Numbered from the stretch's first letter, positions 42,177-51,338 are shown. The stretch is DNA of 64,000 bases from Fervidibacter canadensis (GCA_041446545.1 JBGOEJ010000002.1:1-64000); one strand, 5' to 3'. Numbers and translations: made by a program. The notes: generated by a model from the letters alone, not told the origin.

Positions 42177-42752
42177 ATGGATGACCTTCCATCCATGCCA
42201 CCGACGGAGACCTTGACGGAACGGCTCACAAAGCGGCGAGGCATCCGCGATGTCTGGTTCTGGGTCTTTCTCGCCCTTGTCCTCTTGATGGGCGTTGAGG
42301 TTTGGTTTTTGACGCGGGCTTTTTACATTTCGTCGGTCATCACTTCCAACTCTATGGAGCCGACGCTGAAGAAAGGCGACCGTGTTTTGGTTCGGCGCTA
42401 TCGCTTCTCGCCCTCTTTCTTGCCCCCTCGTGGTGCCATCGTCATGCTCAAAGACCCCCGCGACCCAAACAACTGGCTCATCAAACGGGTCATCGGGTTA
42501 CCCAAAGAAGTCGTGACGGTCGCTTTCGGGCAAGTGTTCATCAATGGTCAACCCTTGACGGAACTTTACTTGCACCAACCGACCGACAGTTACTGGCATG
42601 GTGTCGTCCCTGAAGGTTGCGTTTTCGTGATGGGCGACAATCGTTCCGTTAGCGACGATAGCCGCGATTTTGGACCCGTGCCCTTGGAAAACTTGGAAGG
42701 CAAGGTGGTGTTGCGTTACTACCCCCTCAATCGCTTCTGCACCTTTCCTTGA
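42177..42752 (+). CDS. lepB: Signal peptidase I
   Basis: A 191-residue membrane protease. After a 23-residue cytosolic stretch comes one membrane helix (VWFWVFLALVLLMGVEVWFL), then the catalytic serine in SNSMEP (Ser59) and lysine in LIKRVIG (Lys103), then GDNRSVSDDSR. It removes signal peptides from secreted proteins. An in-frame GTG at 42168 overlaps the kinase stop; the ATG with AAGGTGA 5 bases upstream is preferred. It is probably cotranscribed with the kinase. A family A repeat follows. Confidence 0.93.
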   Translation: MDDLPSMPPTETLTERLTKRRGIRDVWFWVFLALVLLMGVEVWFLTRAFYISSVITSNSMEPTLKKGDRVLVRRYRFSPSFLPPRGAIVMLKDPRDPNNWLIKRVIGLPKEVVTVAFGQVFINGQPLTELYLHQPTDSYWHGVVPEGCVFVMGDNRSVSDDSRDFGPVPLENLEGKVVLRYYPLNRFCTFP

Positions 42753-42782
42753 GCCTTCTTTGCCCGACGCCGTCACCGCGAG

Positions 42783-42927
42783 GGTCTTTGGAAAGGAAGC
42801 CCTATGGGAGGGCGAACCTCTGGTGAGCCCCAATTTCTCCCGACTTGCCGACCTGCCCATCTCCCGATCTGCCGACATTCTCGGCTCGGCAAGAGCCTCG
42901 CCCTCCCCAAAGGCATTTTCCGAACAC
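42783..42927. repeat. Family A element, copy 3
   Basis: Closely matches copy 1 over about 145 bp: GGAAAGGAAGCCCTATGGGA on the left, GCCTCGCCCTCC and ATTTTCCGAACAC on the right, and the same central GCCGACCTGCCCATCTCCCG block. Its left terminal motif has decayed (GGTCTTTGG). It lies between lepB and tsaE and ends 6 bases from the tsaE stop. Confidence 0.8.
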
Positions 42928-42933
42928 ACTCCG

Positions 42934-43404
42934 TCACCGCAGACAGGCTTGCAGGTCTTTGACCAACTTCCGATATCGTTCGCCGTGCGGAAGGAAGGTG
43001 AGGCGGCGTCCTGTTTCGGCGTGTTCAAAGCGAATGTCTAAGCGTTCGTCGGGCAAGGCATCAGCGATCAAGTCCGCCCACTCAATGACGACGACGCCAC
43101 CCCGCTCCGCATAATCCCACAAGCCGATTTGTCGTTGCACTTCGTCAGCCGTTAAACCTTGCAAGCGGTAAGCGTCCACATGAAACAAGGGCAAGCGCCC
43201 CCGATATTCCCGCACCAGCACAAAAGTGGGGCTGATGATGGGCGGGGTGATGCCTAAGCCTTCCGCCAGCCCTTGCACGAAAGTCGTCTTGCCCGTCCCC
43301 AACTCCCCTATCAGGCATAACACTTCGCCACCTTCAAGCAGGGGCGCCAAAAGTTTGCCGAGGCGGCTCGTTTCCGACGCCGTTTGAGCCATGACGCTCC
43401 ACAT
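42934..43404 (-). CDS. tsaE: tRNA threonylcarbamoyladenosine biosynthesis ATPase TsaE
   Basis: A 156-residue P-loop protein needed with TsaB and TsaD for t6A. GELGTGKTTFVQGLAEGLG at residues 33-51 is the Walker A; ISPTFVLVREY and LFHVDAYRL follow in the usual order, and VVVIEWADLI is the Walker B region. Two starts 12 bases apart are possible (43404 and 43392); the longer is used, behind AAAGGGA. It lies just upstream of a YfhO-like membrane gene read on the same strand. Confidence 0.9.
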   Translation of the reverse strand: MWSVMAQTASETSRLGKLLAPLLEGGEVLCLIGELGTGKTTFVQGLAEGLGITPPIISPTFVLVREYRGRLPLFHVDAYRLQGLTADEVQRQIGLWDYAERGGVVVIEWADLIADALPDERLDIRFEHAETGRRLTFLPHGERYRKLVKDLQACLR

Positions 43405-43410
43405 GCCCTC

Positions 43411-45888
43411 TCATCCCTTTCGCCCTCTCCCTTCGCCCAGCCCAAAGGTTAAGAGCGTCATGAGGAGTGCAACGCCGATACAGCAGAGAAACGCTCCAAC
43501 GGCGAAACTGGACGGAAAATAGACCCAAAGGACATCACAGGTCAGGTTGGGCAAATGACAGGCACGGAAAACACCATTGGCGATGACGATGGGCAAAGGA
43601 CGCCTGCGACCCATTGTCTCTTGGAAAGCGTGCCAACCAGGGCAAGCCGTGTCGGCAAGGACGAGCCAAGTAGGATGGAGTGTGACCGCACTTTTTGCTA
43701 TCACCGTCACCCGCAAGAGAGAATCGGCATCAACGGCGAGGCGTGCTTGAGTGTCGTCAGGGCGATAAGACGCCGAAGAAGCGACGATGAATGTCACATC
43801 GTCGGGACTTTGGGGCAACTTTACAAGGGCATCCTCGGGGTGAGGGACATAGCGCACCCGCTGCGGGATGAAACAGCGCTTGCCGATGACCACGCGTCCG
43901 CTGCCCGCAAAGATTGCGCCGACCAGTTTCGCCAAGCGCTCAGACTCCTGCGGAGAAATGCGCCGGCGAGGCAGCAAAATCAGGTTGCCGTTTTCGGGAG
44001 GGCAAGGGTCGCCGCCGCTGAAAAGTGCCAAGACGGCTTTGTGTCGGCGCAAGAGCAAACTGTCGTAGTTGCGAACATCAGCGAAATTGTCATCCAAAAG
44101 CAGCATGCTGTTGGGAGGTAAAACCGTTCGGGGCATCCGAATCAAACTCCAATCGTCGCCCAGCAGCAACAAGCGAACTGGGACGAGAGACGAGAGACGA
44201 GGGACGGAAGAAAGGGAACGGCGCAAACGACGGGAGGCACATTGGAGGGCTTGAGTCACCATCTGTGGACGAGCCGTCGGCAATTGTTGGGCGGCAAACC
44301 AGCAAAGTTCGGCAAGGAGCAAGATGGCAAAACCGTAGCGAAAGAGCGCCTGACGATGGGCGGCGGGCGACTGGTTGGCGTTGAGGGAGAAAAGCAAGAC
44401 GGCGAAGACGCCAGCGAGAATGCCCGTGTTTTGCGCGACGACCATGCCAAGCCAACTTCGCCCGTCAAAGTTAGGCACTTGTCGGCTCAGCCACCAACCC
44501 ACTCCCGCCATCACCATCACGGGCAAAAGCGCCACCATCCCAACCGTTACCCACTTGCCAACTTCTCGCCTGCCTCTTTTCGTTCGCTGCCCATCTATCC
44601 CTATTGCCGCCATCATGCCCAATGCCAGTTGGCATAAAAAGAGGGCGCGAGATGGCGTGCCCAACTGTGCAAAGCCAGGGACGAAAAAGTAAAACGGCAG
44701 GTTGAACGATGAACCTGAAGCGAGCAAAGCGCCAAGCAAAAACAGGGCGAAACCGCAAAGGAATGACCAATGAGCCATGACCGATGAGGAGCGGAGAGGG
44801 CGGACAGACAAAAAAGTGGCGAGGGAGTGCGAGATGGCGAGGAGGGCGAGGGCAAAGATGCCAAAGCCAGCATAGGCGCAATAGTCGGCGAAACTTTCCT
44901 TGCCAAAGTAACTTCCGTCCATCGGGTTGCCAAAAAGGAAGGGCAGCACCATCGTCGCCCAATCGGTCAGCGTCAAGCCCCGTCGGGCGAAGGCTCGGTA
45001 GCCATCCCAAGTCGGCGGCGCATGGCGATGGGTTAGGGGCATCAACTCCATCGTCGGCAAAAGTTGGGCGGATGAAAGCAGCAAAGCGAGGACGACACCG
45101 ACGACGAAAGCGACGACAAATTGCCAACGCCTCCTCCTTTGCGCCAACTCCAAAGCAGCAAAGAGGACAACGGCAAGGAGGGCATAAAGGGCAATCTGAC
45201 CGTGACCTGCCAACAACAACATCGCTAACGACAAAGCAAAACCGATGAGCCAACCGATGACGGATGAACCGTTGAGCGGAGGGGAAAAGTTGTCAAGGGC
45301 AAGAGAAAACCGACGCCAGCAAAAAAGGGTGAGGGGTAACCAAGATGCCGTCGCAGGGAGCGTCGGGAGCAAAAGCCACGCCGTTTGGAACGAGCCAAGC
45401 CCAAAGGCTGCCGCCCCGACGAGGCTGGACAATCGGGAAAGGGCAAAGGAGCGAAGGAGCAAGTAAGCGCCGAGGAGAGCGAGGAAAGTGTGTAAGAACG
45501 CCAACCATGCCATCAACCGCGCAGAGCGAAGGGGCAAGGGAGCGCGGGAAAAGTTTGAGAGCCATTGCCCGACAAAAATGGGGGGATAAAGGCTTTGCGT
45601 TTGCGGGTTAGCGAGGAAGGGAAATCCGCAACCGACGCGGTTTGTCCAAAGCGGGAGGTGTCCGCTCGTCAGTTGCCGCATCGCTTCCGTTCGCCACGCC
45701 CAAAATTGCCCGATGCCATCCCACCATAAAGCGTTCCAAGGTGTCGGGCGCAAAAGAGGTTTCAGTTCAGGGGCGATCAAGGCGAGATAACCTTCGGGCA
45801 AAGGCAATTCGCCCAAAAAAAGGGTGCGCCAGTGAGGAACGGCTGCCAGAGCGAGAAGACTGACTGCGATAAGAAAGTGCCGTCGCAT
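43411..45888 (-). CDS. YfhO-like multi-pass membrane protein
   Basis: A large protein (825 residues) with about twelve or more membrane helices in the first 550 residues, then a soluble C-terminal part ending in another two helices. PHWRTLFLGELPLPEGYLAL at the N-terminus, WWDGIGQFWAWR and TNRVGCGFPFLANPQTQSLY resemble the YfhO family, which handles polyprenyl-linked sugars on the outer leaflet of the membrane in Firmicutes. The catalytic Asp/Glu of GT-C enzymes would be in the first loop (WWDG). Function in this organism is inferred. GTGAGGGA precedes the ATG. Confidence 0.7.
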   Translation of the reverse strand: MRRHFLIAVSLLALAAVPHWRTLFLGELPLPEGYLALIAPELKPLLRPTPWNALWWDGIGQFWAWRTEAMRQLTSGHLPLWTNRVGCGFPFLANPQTQSLYPPIFVGQWLSNFSRAPLPLRSARLMAWLAFLHTFLALLGAYLLLRSFALSRLSSLVGAAAFGLGSFQTAWLLLPTLPATASWLPLTLFCWRRFSLALDNFSPPLNGSSVIGWLIGFALSLAMLLLAGHGQIALYALLAVVLFAALELAQRRRRWQFVVAFVVGVVLALLLSSAQLLPTMELMPLTHRHAPPTWDGYRAFARRGLTLTDWATMVLPFLFGNPMDGSYFGKESFADYCAYAGFGIFALALLAISHSLATFLSVRPLRSSSVMAHWSFLCGFALFLLGALLASGSSFNLPFYFFVPGFAQLGTPSRALFLCQLALGMMAAIGIDGQRTKRGRREVGKWVTVGMVALLPVMVMAGVGWWLSRQVPNFDGRSWLGMVVAQNTGILAGVFAVLLFSLNANQSPAAHRQALFRYGFAILLLAELCWFAAQQLPTARPQMVTQALQCASRRLRRSLSSVPRLSSLVPVRLLLLGDDWSLIRMPRTVLPPNSMLLLDDNFADVRNYDSLLLRRHKAVLALFSGGDPCPPENGNLILLPRRRISPQESERLAKLVGAIFAGSGRVVIGKRCFIPQRVRYVPHPEDALVKLPQSPDDVTFIVASSASYRPDDTQARLAVDADSLLRVTVIAKSAVTLHPTWLVLADTACPGWHAFQETMGRRRPLPIVIANGVFRACHLPNLTCDVLWVYFPSSFAVGAFLCCIGVALLMTLLTFGLGEGRGRKG

Positions 45889-45894
45889 TGTCCC

Positions 45895-46281
45895 TCACTT
45901 ACTCAAGGCGATAAGCGCCGCTCCCAGACATATCACTATCAACCCTACAACCCGCAGGGGCGGGATAGTCTCCCGAAAGAGCAACCACGCCAGCAGAAAG
46001 ACGATGACTTGATTGGCAGCGACGAAGGGATAGGCGAAACTCAGCCCTTTGCTCCGCACGACCATGACATAAAAGACCGACGAAAGGGCGTAAGCGCCCA
46101 ACCCTGCCAAAACACCCGGTGACAGCATTAGCCGTATCGCCGTCGCCACCAAGCCACTGCCACTTTCGGCATTGCTCACGCCATATTTGATGAGCGCCTG
46201 TCCGATGCCACCCAACAAGGTGGCGATGATGATTTGCGCCAACGGGTCGGAAAGTAAGGTGCGGATGGTCATGGTTGACAT
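45895..46281 (-). CDS. Small EamA/SMR-like transporter
   Basis: A 128-residue protein with four helices in the SMR/ArnE pattern (IIATLLGGIGQALIKYGV, GLGAYALSSVFYVMVV, SFAYPFVAANQVIVFLLAW, VVGLIVICLGAALIAL). Related proteins move drugs or undecaprenyl-linked sugars (ArnE/ArnF flippase subunits). The ATG follows GAGGTGA. Beside a YfhO-like protein, a role in lipid-linked sugar flipping is possible (inference). Confidence 0.75.
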   Translation of the reverse strand: MSTMTIRTLLSDPLAQIIIATLLGGIGQALIKYGVSNAESGSGLVATAIRLMLSPGVLAGLGAYALSSVFYVMVVRSKGLSFAYPFVAANQVIVFLLAWLLFRETIPPLRVVGLIVICLGAALIALSK

Positions 46282-46417
46282 CCACCTTCACCTCGCGTCT
46301 GTTTCGTCCTGCGAAAATGTAACGCAACGGGATGCCTTGCCGTGCTTTTTCGGGCGCTGACGATTGCCATTTCGCTGCCGCACAATAAGGGTGCATCTCA
46401 AAGGAGGCAACAGCACG

Positions 46418-46993
46418 ATGGTTCGGGAAATTTTGCGGAGCATGAAGGTCACCTTTAGCCATCTGTTCAAGCCGAAGGTGACGGTGCAATATCCTGACGA
46501 GCCTGTCAAAGTGGCGCCTCGCTTTCGGGGTCGGCACATCTTGCGCCGATGGGACGACGGGCGCGAGCGGTGCATCGGCTGCCACCTTTGTTCGGCGGCT
46601 TGTCCCGCCGACGCCATCACCGTCATCGCCGAAGACAACCCCCGTGATAATCCCATCTCGCGGGGCGAACGCTACGCAAAGGTTTACCAGATTGACCTGC
46701 TGCGCTGCATCTTTTGCGGCTATTGCGAAGACGCTTGCCCTGTCAACGCCATCGTGCTTGGACCCGTCTTTGAGTTATCGGCATATCGGCGGGAGGATTT
46801 CATCGTCAACAAGGAAGAATTGCTGGAGCCGCACCCGCGCAGTTTCCAAAAGGACACCTTTTTTGACAGCACCCTTTACGACCGTCCCTATTTGCCCTTG
46901 CCGAGTTTGCGGGACACGGAGGCGTTGGTGGAAAACCGGCAGCGGGAGATTGAAGAGGCGGTTCGCAAGGGCACGCCGCCCATTGCCTTGTGA
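46418..46993 (+). CDS. nuoI: NADH-quinone oxidoreductase subunit I (NuoI-like ferredoxin)
   Basis: A 191-residue protein with two [4Fe-4S] motifs, CIGCHLCSAACPADAI and CIFCGYCEDACPVNAI, and the nuoI-type opening MVREILRSMKVTFSHLFKPK. In complex I it carries clusters N6a and N6b between NuoG and NuoB. The ATG has AAAGGAGG 9 bases before. No other nuo gene is in the window, so the complex's remaining genes are elsewhere or this is a stand-alone subunit. mraY follows at once on the same strand. Confidence 0.88.
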   Translation: MVREILRSMKVTFSHLFKPKVTVQYPDEPVKVAPRFRGRHILRRWDDGRERCIGCHLCSAACPADAITVIAEDNPRDNPISRGERYAKVYQIDLLRCIFCGYCEDACPVNAIVLGPVFELSAYRREDFIVNKEELLEPHPRSFQKDTFFDSTLYDRPYLPLPSLRDTEALVENRQREIEEAVRKGTPPIAL

Positions 46994-47013
46994 GTGGGCG
47001 GTGGGGGAAAAAG

Positions 47014-47970
47014 ATGACGACGCAAAGTTTGGTCATTGCGTGGTTGCTGAGCGCTGTCTTTACTGCTTCGCTCACTTGGTTGCTTTTGCCTTCCCTGCGC
47101 CGCCTCAAAGGGGAGACGGTGCGAGAAGATGTTCCCGAACGCCATCGCCTCAAAGCGGGCACACCGACTTTAGGCGGGTTGGCATTTGTGTTGGCGGTGC
47201 CTCTCAGTGCTGTCGCTGTCACGCTCCTTGCGGTAGGGCGTTCCGCGTTGCCGAGGGTGCTCTTGGGCTGTGGGGCGATGGTCAGTTTTGCGGTGTTGGG
47301 GTTTGCCGACGATTGGGCGAAGTTGTGGCGGCGAAAAGGATGGCGGACGCAACCGAAATTGGCGGCTCAAATCGCCTTAGCGCTGCTCTGGGTTGGATTG
47401 GGATGGCGGATAGTGCCATCACCGCCACTGAGTTTGCCCACATGGCTTTGGTTTGCTTTTGCCGTTTTGCTACTGCTGGCGACGGTCAACGGGGTGAACA
47501 TCGCCGATGGCTTAGACGGACTGGCAGCGGGGCTGACCGCCATCGCTGCCCTCGCCCTTTCCTTGCTCGCCTGTTGGCAAGGGCAATGGGAAGTAGCCCT
47601 TTTCACCTTGGCGCTTTGCGGTGGGTGCTGTGGTTTCCTGCTCTTCAACCGCTATCCTGCCAAAGTCTTCATGGGCGATACGGGGTCAATGGCGTTGGGG
47701 GCTGGATTAGGGATGGCGGCATTACTGAACGGGGCAGTGATGCCCTTCCTTGTCATCGGGGCTGTTTTCTGGGTGGAGCAACTGACGGTCGTAATGCAAG
47801 TGGCTTACTTCAAATGGACGAAGCGGCGCTTTGGCGAAGGGCGACGCTTGTTTCCGATGACGCCCATCCATCACTCCTTTGAGTTGTGGGGATGGAGCGA
47901 GCCGAACATCGTTTTGGCGTTTTGGGCGATGGGGGCGTTGGCAGCCTTGGTCGGCATCAGCCTGCGTTGA
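47014..47970 (+). CDS. mraY: Phospho-N-acetylmuramoyl-pentapeptide transferase
   Basis: A 318-residue membrane enzyme that makes lipid I, with about ten helices. GTPTLGGLAFVL, LGFADDWAKLW (DDD-type metal site), NGVNIADGLDGLAAG and PMTPIHHSFELWGWSEPNIV are in the family order. The last, with HHSFELWGW, favours MraY over WecA/TagO. The ATG follows GGGGGAAAAAG; a GTG at 46990 overlapping nuoI is also possible. It stands 7 kb before the dcw cluster that holds murG, murC and murB. Confidence 0.9.
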   Translation: MTTQSLVIAWLLSAVFTASLTWLLLPSLRRLKGETVREDVPERHRLKAGTPTLGGLAFVLAVPLSAVAVTLLAVGRSALPRVLLGCGAMVSFAVLGFADDWAKLWRRKGWRTQPKLAAQIALALLWVGLGWRIVPSPPLSLPTWLWFAFAVLLLLATVNGVNIADGLDGLAAGLTAIAALALSLLACWQGQWEVALFTLALCGGCCGFLLFNRYPAKVFMGDTGSMALGAGLGMAALLNGAVMPFLVIGAVFWVEQLTVVMQVAYFKWTKRRFGEGRRLFPMTPIHHSFELWGWSEPNIVLAFWAMGALAALVGISLR

Positions 47971-48433
47971 GAGATTGGAGGATTTCATCGGGCGATTTCA
48001 GCGCCATCATCAATTGGGCTTCTGCGATGAGTTTCTCGCCGACAAAGGCTTGGGCACTGACGAAATAGATGTTGGCGCGCATGGATGTGACTTCGGCGTG
48101 AATGAGCAGTTGGTCACCGGGAATGACAGGTTGGCGGAAGCGCGCCTTTTCCACACCGACGAGATAGCCAGCCATGTTTTGGTTTTCGGGAGCGCTGAGG
48201 ATGGCGATGCCGCCCACTTGCGCCATGCACTCCAAAATCAACACGCCCGGCAAGATAGGCACTTCGGGGAAGTGCCCTTGGAAAAACCACTCGTTGATGG
48301 TCACACCCTTGACGCCTACCGCTCGCTTGCCTGGCTCCAACTCCGTCACCTTGTCCACTAACAGGAAAGGGAAACGGTGCGACAGCAACTCTTGGATTTG
48401 GAAGATATTCAGCCCACGCTTCGCCACGACCAT
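47957..48433 (-). CDS. fabZ: 3-hydroxyacyl-ACP dehydratase FabZ
   Basis: A 158-residue hot-dog-fold enzyme. The active site is GHFPEVPILPGVLILECMAQ with the catalytic His and Glu; SHRFPFLLVDKV near the N-terminus is also standard. It dehydrates 3-hydroxyacyl-ACP in fatty acid synthesis and competes with LpxA for the lipid A substrate. Its ATG overlaps the stop of lpxC (TGATG), so it is translated from the lpxC message. In many diderms a fused or adjacent LpxC-FabZ pair is found. Confidence 0.92.
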   Translation of the reverse strand: MVVAKRGLNIFQIQELLSHRFPFLLVDKVTELEPGKRAVGVKGVTINEWFFQGHFPEVPILPGVLILECMAQVGGIAILSAPENQNMAGYLVGVEKARFRQPVIPGDQLLIHAEVTSMRANIYFVSAQAFVGEKLIAEAQLMMALKSPDEILQSLNAG

Positions 48434-49272
48434 CACCCTTTCTCCTCCTGTGCCACTTGATGCCACAAAGTTTGGCAAAGGCGATGATGCAAGGAATGAC
48501 CACTGGCTCTCGCCGTCACCCTCGCCTTCCATCGTCGTCCTAAAAGCGTCAAATCGCCCATCAAGTCTAACAACTTGTGCCGCGCCAGTTCATCGGGGAA
48601 GCGCAAGGGCGACGAATAGCGGTCGGGGAAAACGACAAGGGCGTTTTCAAGGCTTCCGCCTTTCGCCAGTCCCTGAGTCAGCAAAGCCTCCACCTCCTCC
48701 CAAAAGCCAAAAGTTCTTGCGGGCGCGATAGCGGTGACGAAATCGTCGGTCTCCTCATCAAAAGTGGCGGTTTGGACGCCAACCAGCGGATGGTCGGTGA
48801 CGAAAGTGACAGTGGCGGTGAAGCGATCATTGGGGGCGACGGTGATGAGAGCGTTGCCATCTTGAACGGTCACCGTCTTGGCGGGCGAGAAAATGGGAGC
48901 GGGTTCGTTGAGAGGAACGATGCTTGCTTCCTTAAAGGCATCCACCCAGAGTTGGGCGCTACCGTCACCGATGGGCAACTCCGCTCCCTTCACTTCCACG
49001 ACCAAATCGGTAATGCCTATGCCAAAGCAGGCAGCCAGTAAATGTTCCACCGTTTGCACCGACACACCATCTTTTGCCAACACGACGCGGCGGCGGGTGT
49101 CCGCGACGAAGGGGGTGAGGGCGGGGATATGGACGACCCTTCGCCCATCACGGACATAAAAGACAATCCCTTCGCCCTCCTGAGCGGGGTGCAAGAAGAC
49201 ATTGACCCATTCGCCCGTGTGCAAGCCAAGACCGTTGACGGTAACCTTACGAGCCAATGTTTTTCGCCTCAT
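48433..49272 (-). CDS. lpxC: UDP-3-O-acyl-N-acetylglucosamine deacetylase LpxC
   Basis: A 279-residue zinc enzyme, the committed step of lipid A synthesis, so the organism should have an outer membrane. VNGLGLHTGEWVNVFLHPA opens the first domain; VEHLLAACFG carries the first zinc His (77). The other ligands lie in ELARHKLLDLMGDL near residue 240. The ATG is the second of two close ones; GGAGG is 8 bases before it. Confidence 0.92.
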   Translation of the reverse strand: MRRKTLARKVTVNGLGLHTGEWVNVFLHPAQEGEGIVFYVRDGRRVVHIPALTPFVADTRRRVVLAKDGVSVQTVEHLLAACFGIGITDLVVEVKGAELPIGDGSAQLWVDAFKEASIVPLNEPAPIFSPAKTVTVQDGNALITVAPNDRFTATVTFVTDHPLVGVQTATFDEETDDFVTAIAPARTFGFWEEVEALLTQGLAKGGSLENALVVFPDRYSSPLRFPDELARHKLLDLMGDLTLLGRRWKARVTARASGHSLHHRLCQTLWHQVAQEEKG

Positions 49273-49324
49273 GCCCATTTCCTCCGTAACGAAGCGAAAA
49301 GCGGCAGATGGCTCATCGGAAGAC

Positions 49325-50020
49325 TTATCCTTCCTCACTCCGCCGAATCAAGCAAGCGAGAGAGGTGTCTTTTAACCAGACAAGAGGCAAGTCCTTCGCC
49401 AGTTCATTAAGCCACAAAGTCACACCCTCTGCCACGCCATAGTCGTGCCAAAGGATGACTCCTCTAGGTCGGAGAAGGCGCAAAGCATTTTCTGTGTCTT
49501 TGCGGACGCTTAAATAATCATGGGCGCCATCAATGAAGACGAAATCCACCGAATTCTCAAAAGGCGACCAGTCAAACTGAGTGGAGTCGGCGAGGATCAA
49601 GCGAATTTTGCCAGCAAGGGGATGGCTACGGAACAAACAGCCAGGTTCAGGGATGCCCATTTGCCGATAGTTGAGACCGCTTTCGGCAACCGTAGCACCC
49701 AAATGAGTTGGTGGAAGGTCAAAGGTAAAAATTTCGGCATCGGCAGGAGTGTGCAAGGCAAGGTTGAGGGTCGTCCGCCCTTCGGCTGTCCCAATTTCCA
49801 CCAAGCGCTTCGGCTTTAAGTGACGGACGAGACAGGCAATGATGACTAACTCTTCCAAAGCAATCCCGCCAGGGCGGGGGAGAGGAAAAAGCAATTCCAC
49901 CTGCGACAGGTCTATGTCAGGGAAAAGTTCTGTCACAACCACCGAAGGCAAAAGGGGCGGAACAGTCGTCCGAAGGGGTAAGAAGGCACGATGAAGGTAA
50001 AGGGTGTAGGCTTGACGCAT
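49325..50020 (-). CDS. Class I SAM-dependent methyltransferase (methyltransferase 24-type)
   Basis: A 231-residue protein. RLVEIGTAEGRTTLNLALHT (about residues 73-92) is the SAM-binding loop, followed by DFVFIDGAHDYLSVRKDTEN and GGVILWHDYG-like segments that match methyltransferase 24/CmcI-type enzymes of surface glycan and natural-product loci. It has the ATG directly after the stop of a small ORF (50021-50131), so it is translated by coupling. It sits between lpxC and the glycosyltransferases. Substrate unknown. Confidence 0.82.
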   Translation of the reverse strand: MRQAYTLYLHRAFLPLRTTVPPLLPSVVVTELFPDIDLSQVELLFPLPRPGGIALEELVIIACLVRHLKPKRLVEIGTAEGRTTLNLALHTPADAEIFTFDLPPTHLGATVAESGLNYRQMGIPEPGCLFRSHPLAGKIRLILADSTQFDWSPFENSVDFVFIDGAHDYLSVRKDTENALRLLRPRGVILWHDYGVAEGVTLWLNELAKDLPLVWLKDTSLACLIRRSEEG

Positions 50021-50131
50021 TTAAGCGACAGCCATTTTCCTGCCTTCCCGCAGGAGGAGCCAAAGGGCGGCGAGGTTGAGGACGAAGAGGGACTTCATCC
50101 CTCGCCTAAGCCAAGCGGCAATCACTTTCAT
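50021..50131 (-). CDS. Small membrane-type ORF upstream of the methyltransferase
   Basis: A 36-residue ORF on the minus strand, starting MKVIAAWLRRGMKSLFVLNL and ending EGRKMAVA, with one hydrophobic helix. GGGAAGGTGG stands 4 bases before its ATG. Its TAA is followed with no gap by the ATG of the methyltransferase, which has no ribosome site of its own. It is too short to assign; the coupling is the reason to call it. Confidence 0.5.
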   Translation of the reverse strand: MKVIAAWLRRGMKSLFVLNLAALWLLLREGRKMAVA

Positions 50132-50164
50132 GCTTGCCACCTTCCCTCAGCAACTGAACTGCCT

Positions 50165-51280
50165 TTAGTTTGGACGGCTAAAGGGTTGGGAGAGCGCCCG
50201 CTCGTAAGCGGAAAGGAGTTGCTCCAAAGTGCGCTGGGGCGTGAAAAGGCGGGCGCGCTCTAAGGAGCGTCGGCGCAACTGTGCCCTTAAAGCCTCATCT
50301 TCCCAAAGGGCTTCCATCGCTTCGGCAATGGCTTCCGTCTGGTGGGGGTCTACGAGGATGCCTGCGTCGCCGACGACTTCCGGTTGCGCCCCGGTGTTGC
50401 CAGCGATGACAGGGGCGCCGCAGGCCATCGCCTCCAGAAGAGGCAATCCAAAGCCTTCATTAAGAGCGGGTGAAACAAATCCCCGACAAGCGCTGTAAAG
50501 GAACGCAAGGTGTTCATCGGGGACATATTGCAGCCAACGGACACCCGCTTCCGCCCGCAAGAGGCGACGGGTCTCTTCCCAAAACGGGAGGATGAACCCG
50601 ACGACCACCAGTTGAGCCTCTGGATGTTTTCGGCGCACTTTAGCGAACGCCTCCAACAGCCGACCGATGTTTTTGTTGGGTTTGGCGACTCCGACAAAGA
50701 GCAAAAAATCTCCCTCCAGCCCATAAAGGTGCCGCACTGCTTCTTTTGCGTCGGGGCGTGGTGACCAGCGTGCCTCGGCGTAAGGAAGCACGACACTAAT
50801 TCGTTCCGACGGGACGCCTAACTGGCGCATCAAGTCTTGCTTTGTTGCCTCGGAAATGGCAAGGTAATGGTCGGTGCGGAACTTTAGGGAGGGCAAAACG
50901 CCCTTGACGATAAATCGCCGACTGGGCGGGTCAATGAGCGACAAATCGTTCAACCACATCACATCGCAGACAGTTACCGCTACCTTGGCTTTCGTCCGAC
51001 GGGCGAAAGGCGGGACATAGCCCAAGTAAAAGTGCACCAACTCAATGCGGTCAAGGAAAAGCCAAAGCGGCACCATCCCTCGCAGCCATCCAGGACCTCG
51101 GTAAGTTCGCCAACGGATGGCAGGGGGAAGGGTGAAGGGAGGCGGGTCGGTGAAATAAAAGTGCCACGCATGTCGTTGCGGCACTTGAAAGACCAGCCGA
51201 ACAAATTGAGCGCCAACATTTTCCACGCCCGTTCGGACGGGCTTGGCAAGAGGGCGAGCATCCAAGGCGATGCGAGCCAT
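50165..51280 (-). CDS. Glycosyltransferase family 4
   Basis: A 371-residue GT-B enzyme. It starts MARIALDARPLAKPVRTGVE, typical of mannosyltransferase-like GT4 of surface polysaccharide loci; the donor-binding domain has LLFVGVAKPNKNIGRLLEAF and the E-x7-E motif in SPALNEGFGLPLLEAMACG. It uses a nucleotide sugar. The ATG follows GGAAGTGGG. It is divergent from the second GT4 with 58 bases between. Sugar unknown. Confidence 0.9.
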   Translation of the reverse strand: MARIALDARPLAKPVRTGVENVGAQFVRLVFQVPQRHAWHFYFTDPPPFTLPPAIRWRTYRGPGWLRGMVPLWLFLDRIELVHFYLGYVPPFARRTKAKVAVTVCDVMWLNDLSLIDPPSRRFIVKGVLPSLKFRTDHYLAISEATKQDLMRQLGVPSERISVVLPYAEARWSPRPDAKEAVRHLYGLEGDFLLFVGVAKPNKNIGRLLEAFAKVRRKHPEAQLVVVGFILPFWEETRRLLRAEAGVRWLQYVPDEHLAFLYSACRGFVSPALNEGFGLPLLEAMACGAPVIAGNTGAQPEVVGDAGILVDPHQTEAIAEAMEALWEDEALRAQLRRRSLERARLFTPQRTLEQLLSAYERALSQPFSRPN

Positions 51281-51338
51281 CCCACTTCCACCCGACGAAG
51301 AGTTTAATGCTCTGGGGAACGCCGAGAGGGGTTGCGAG

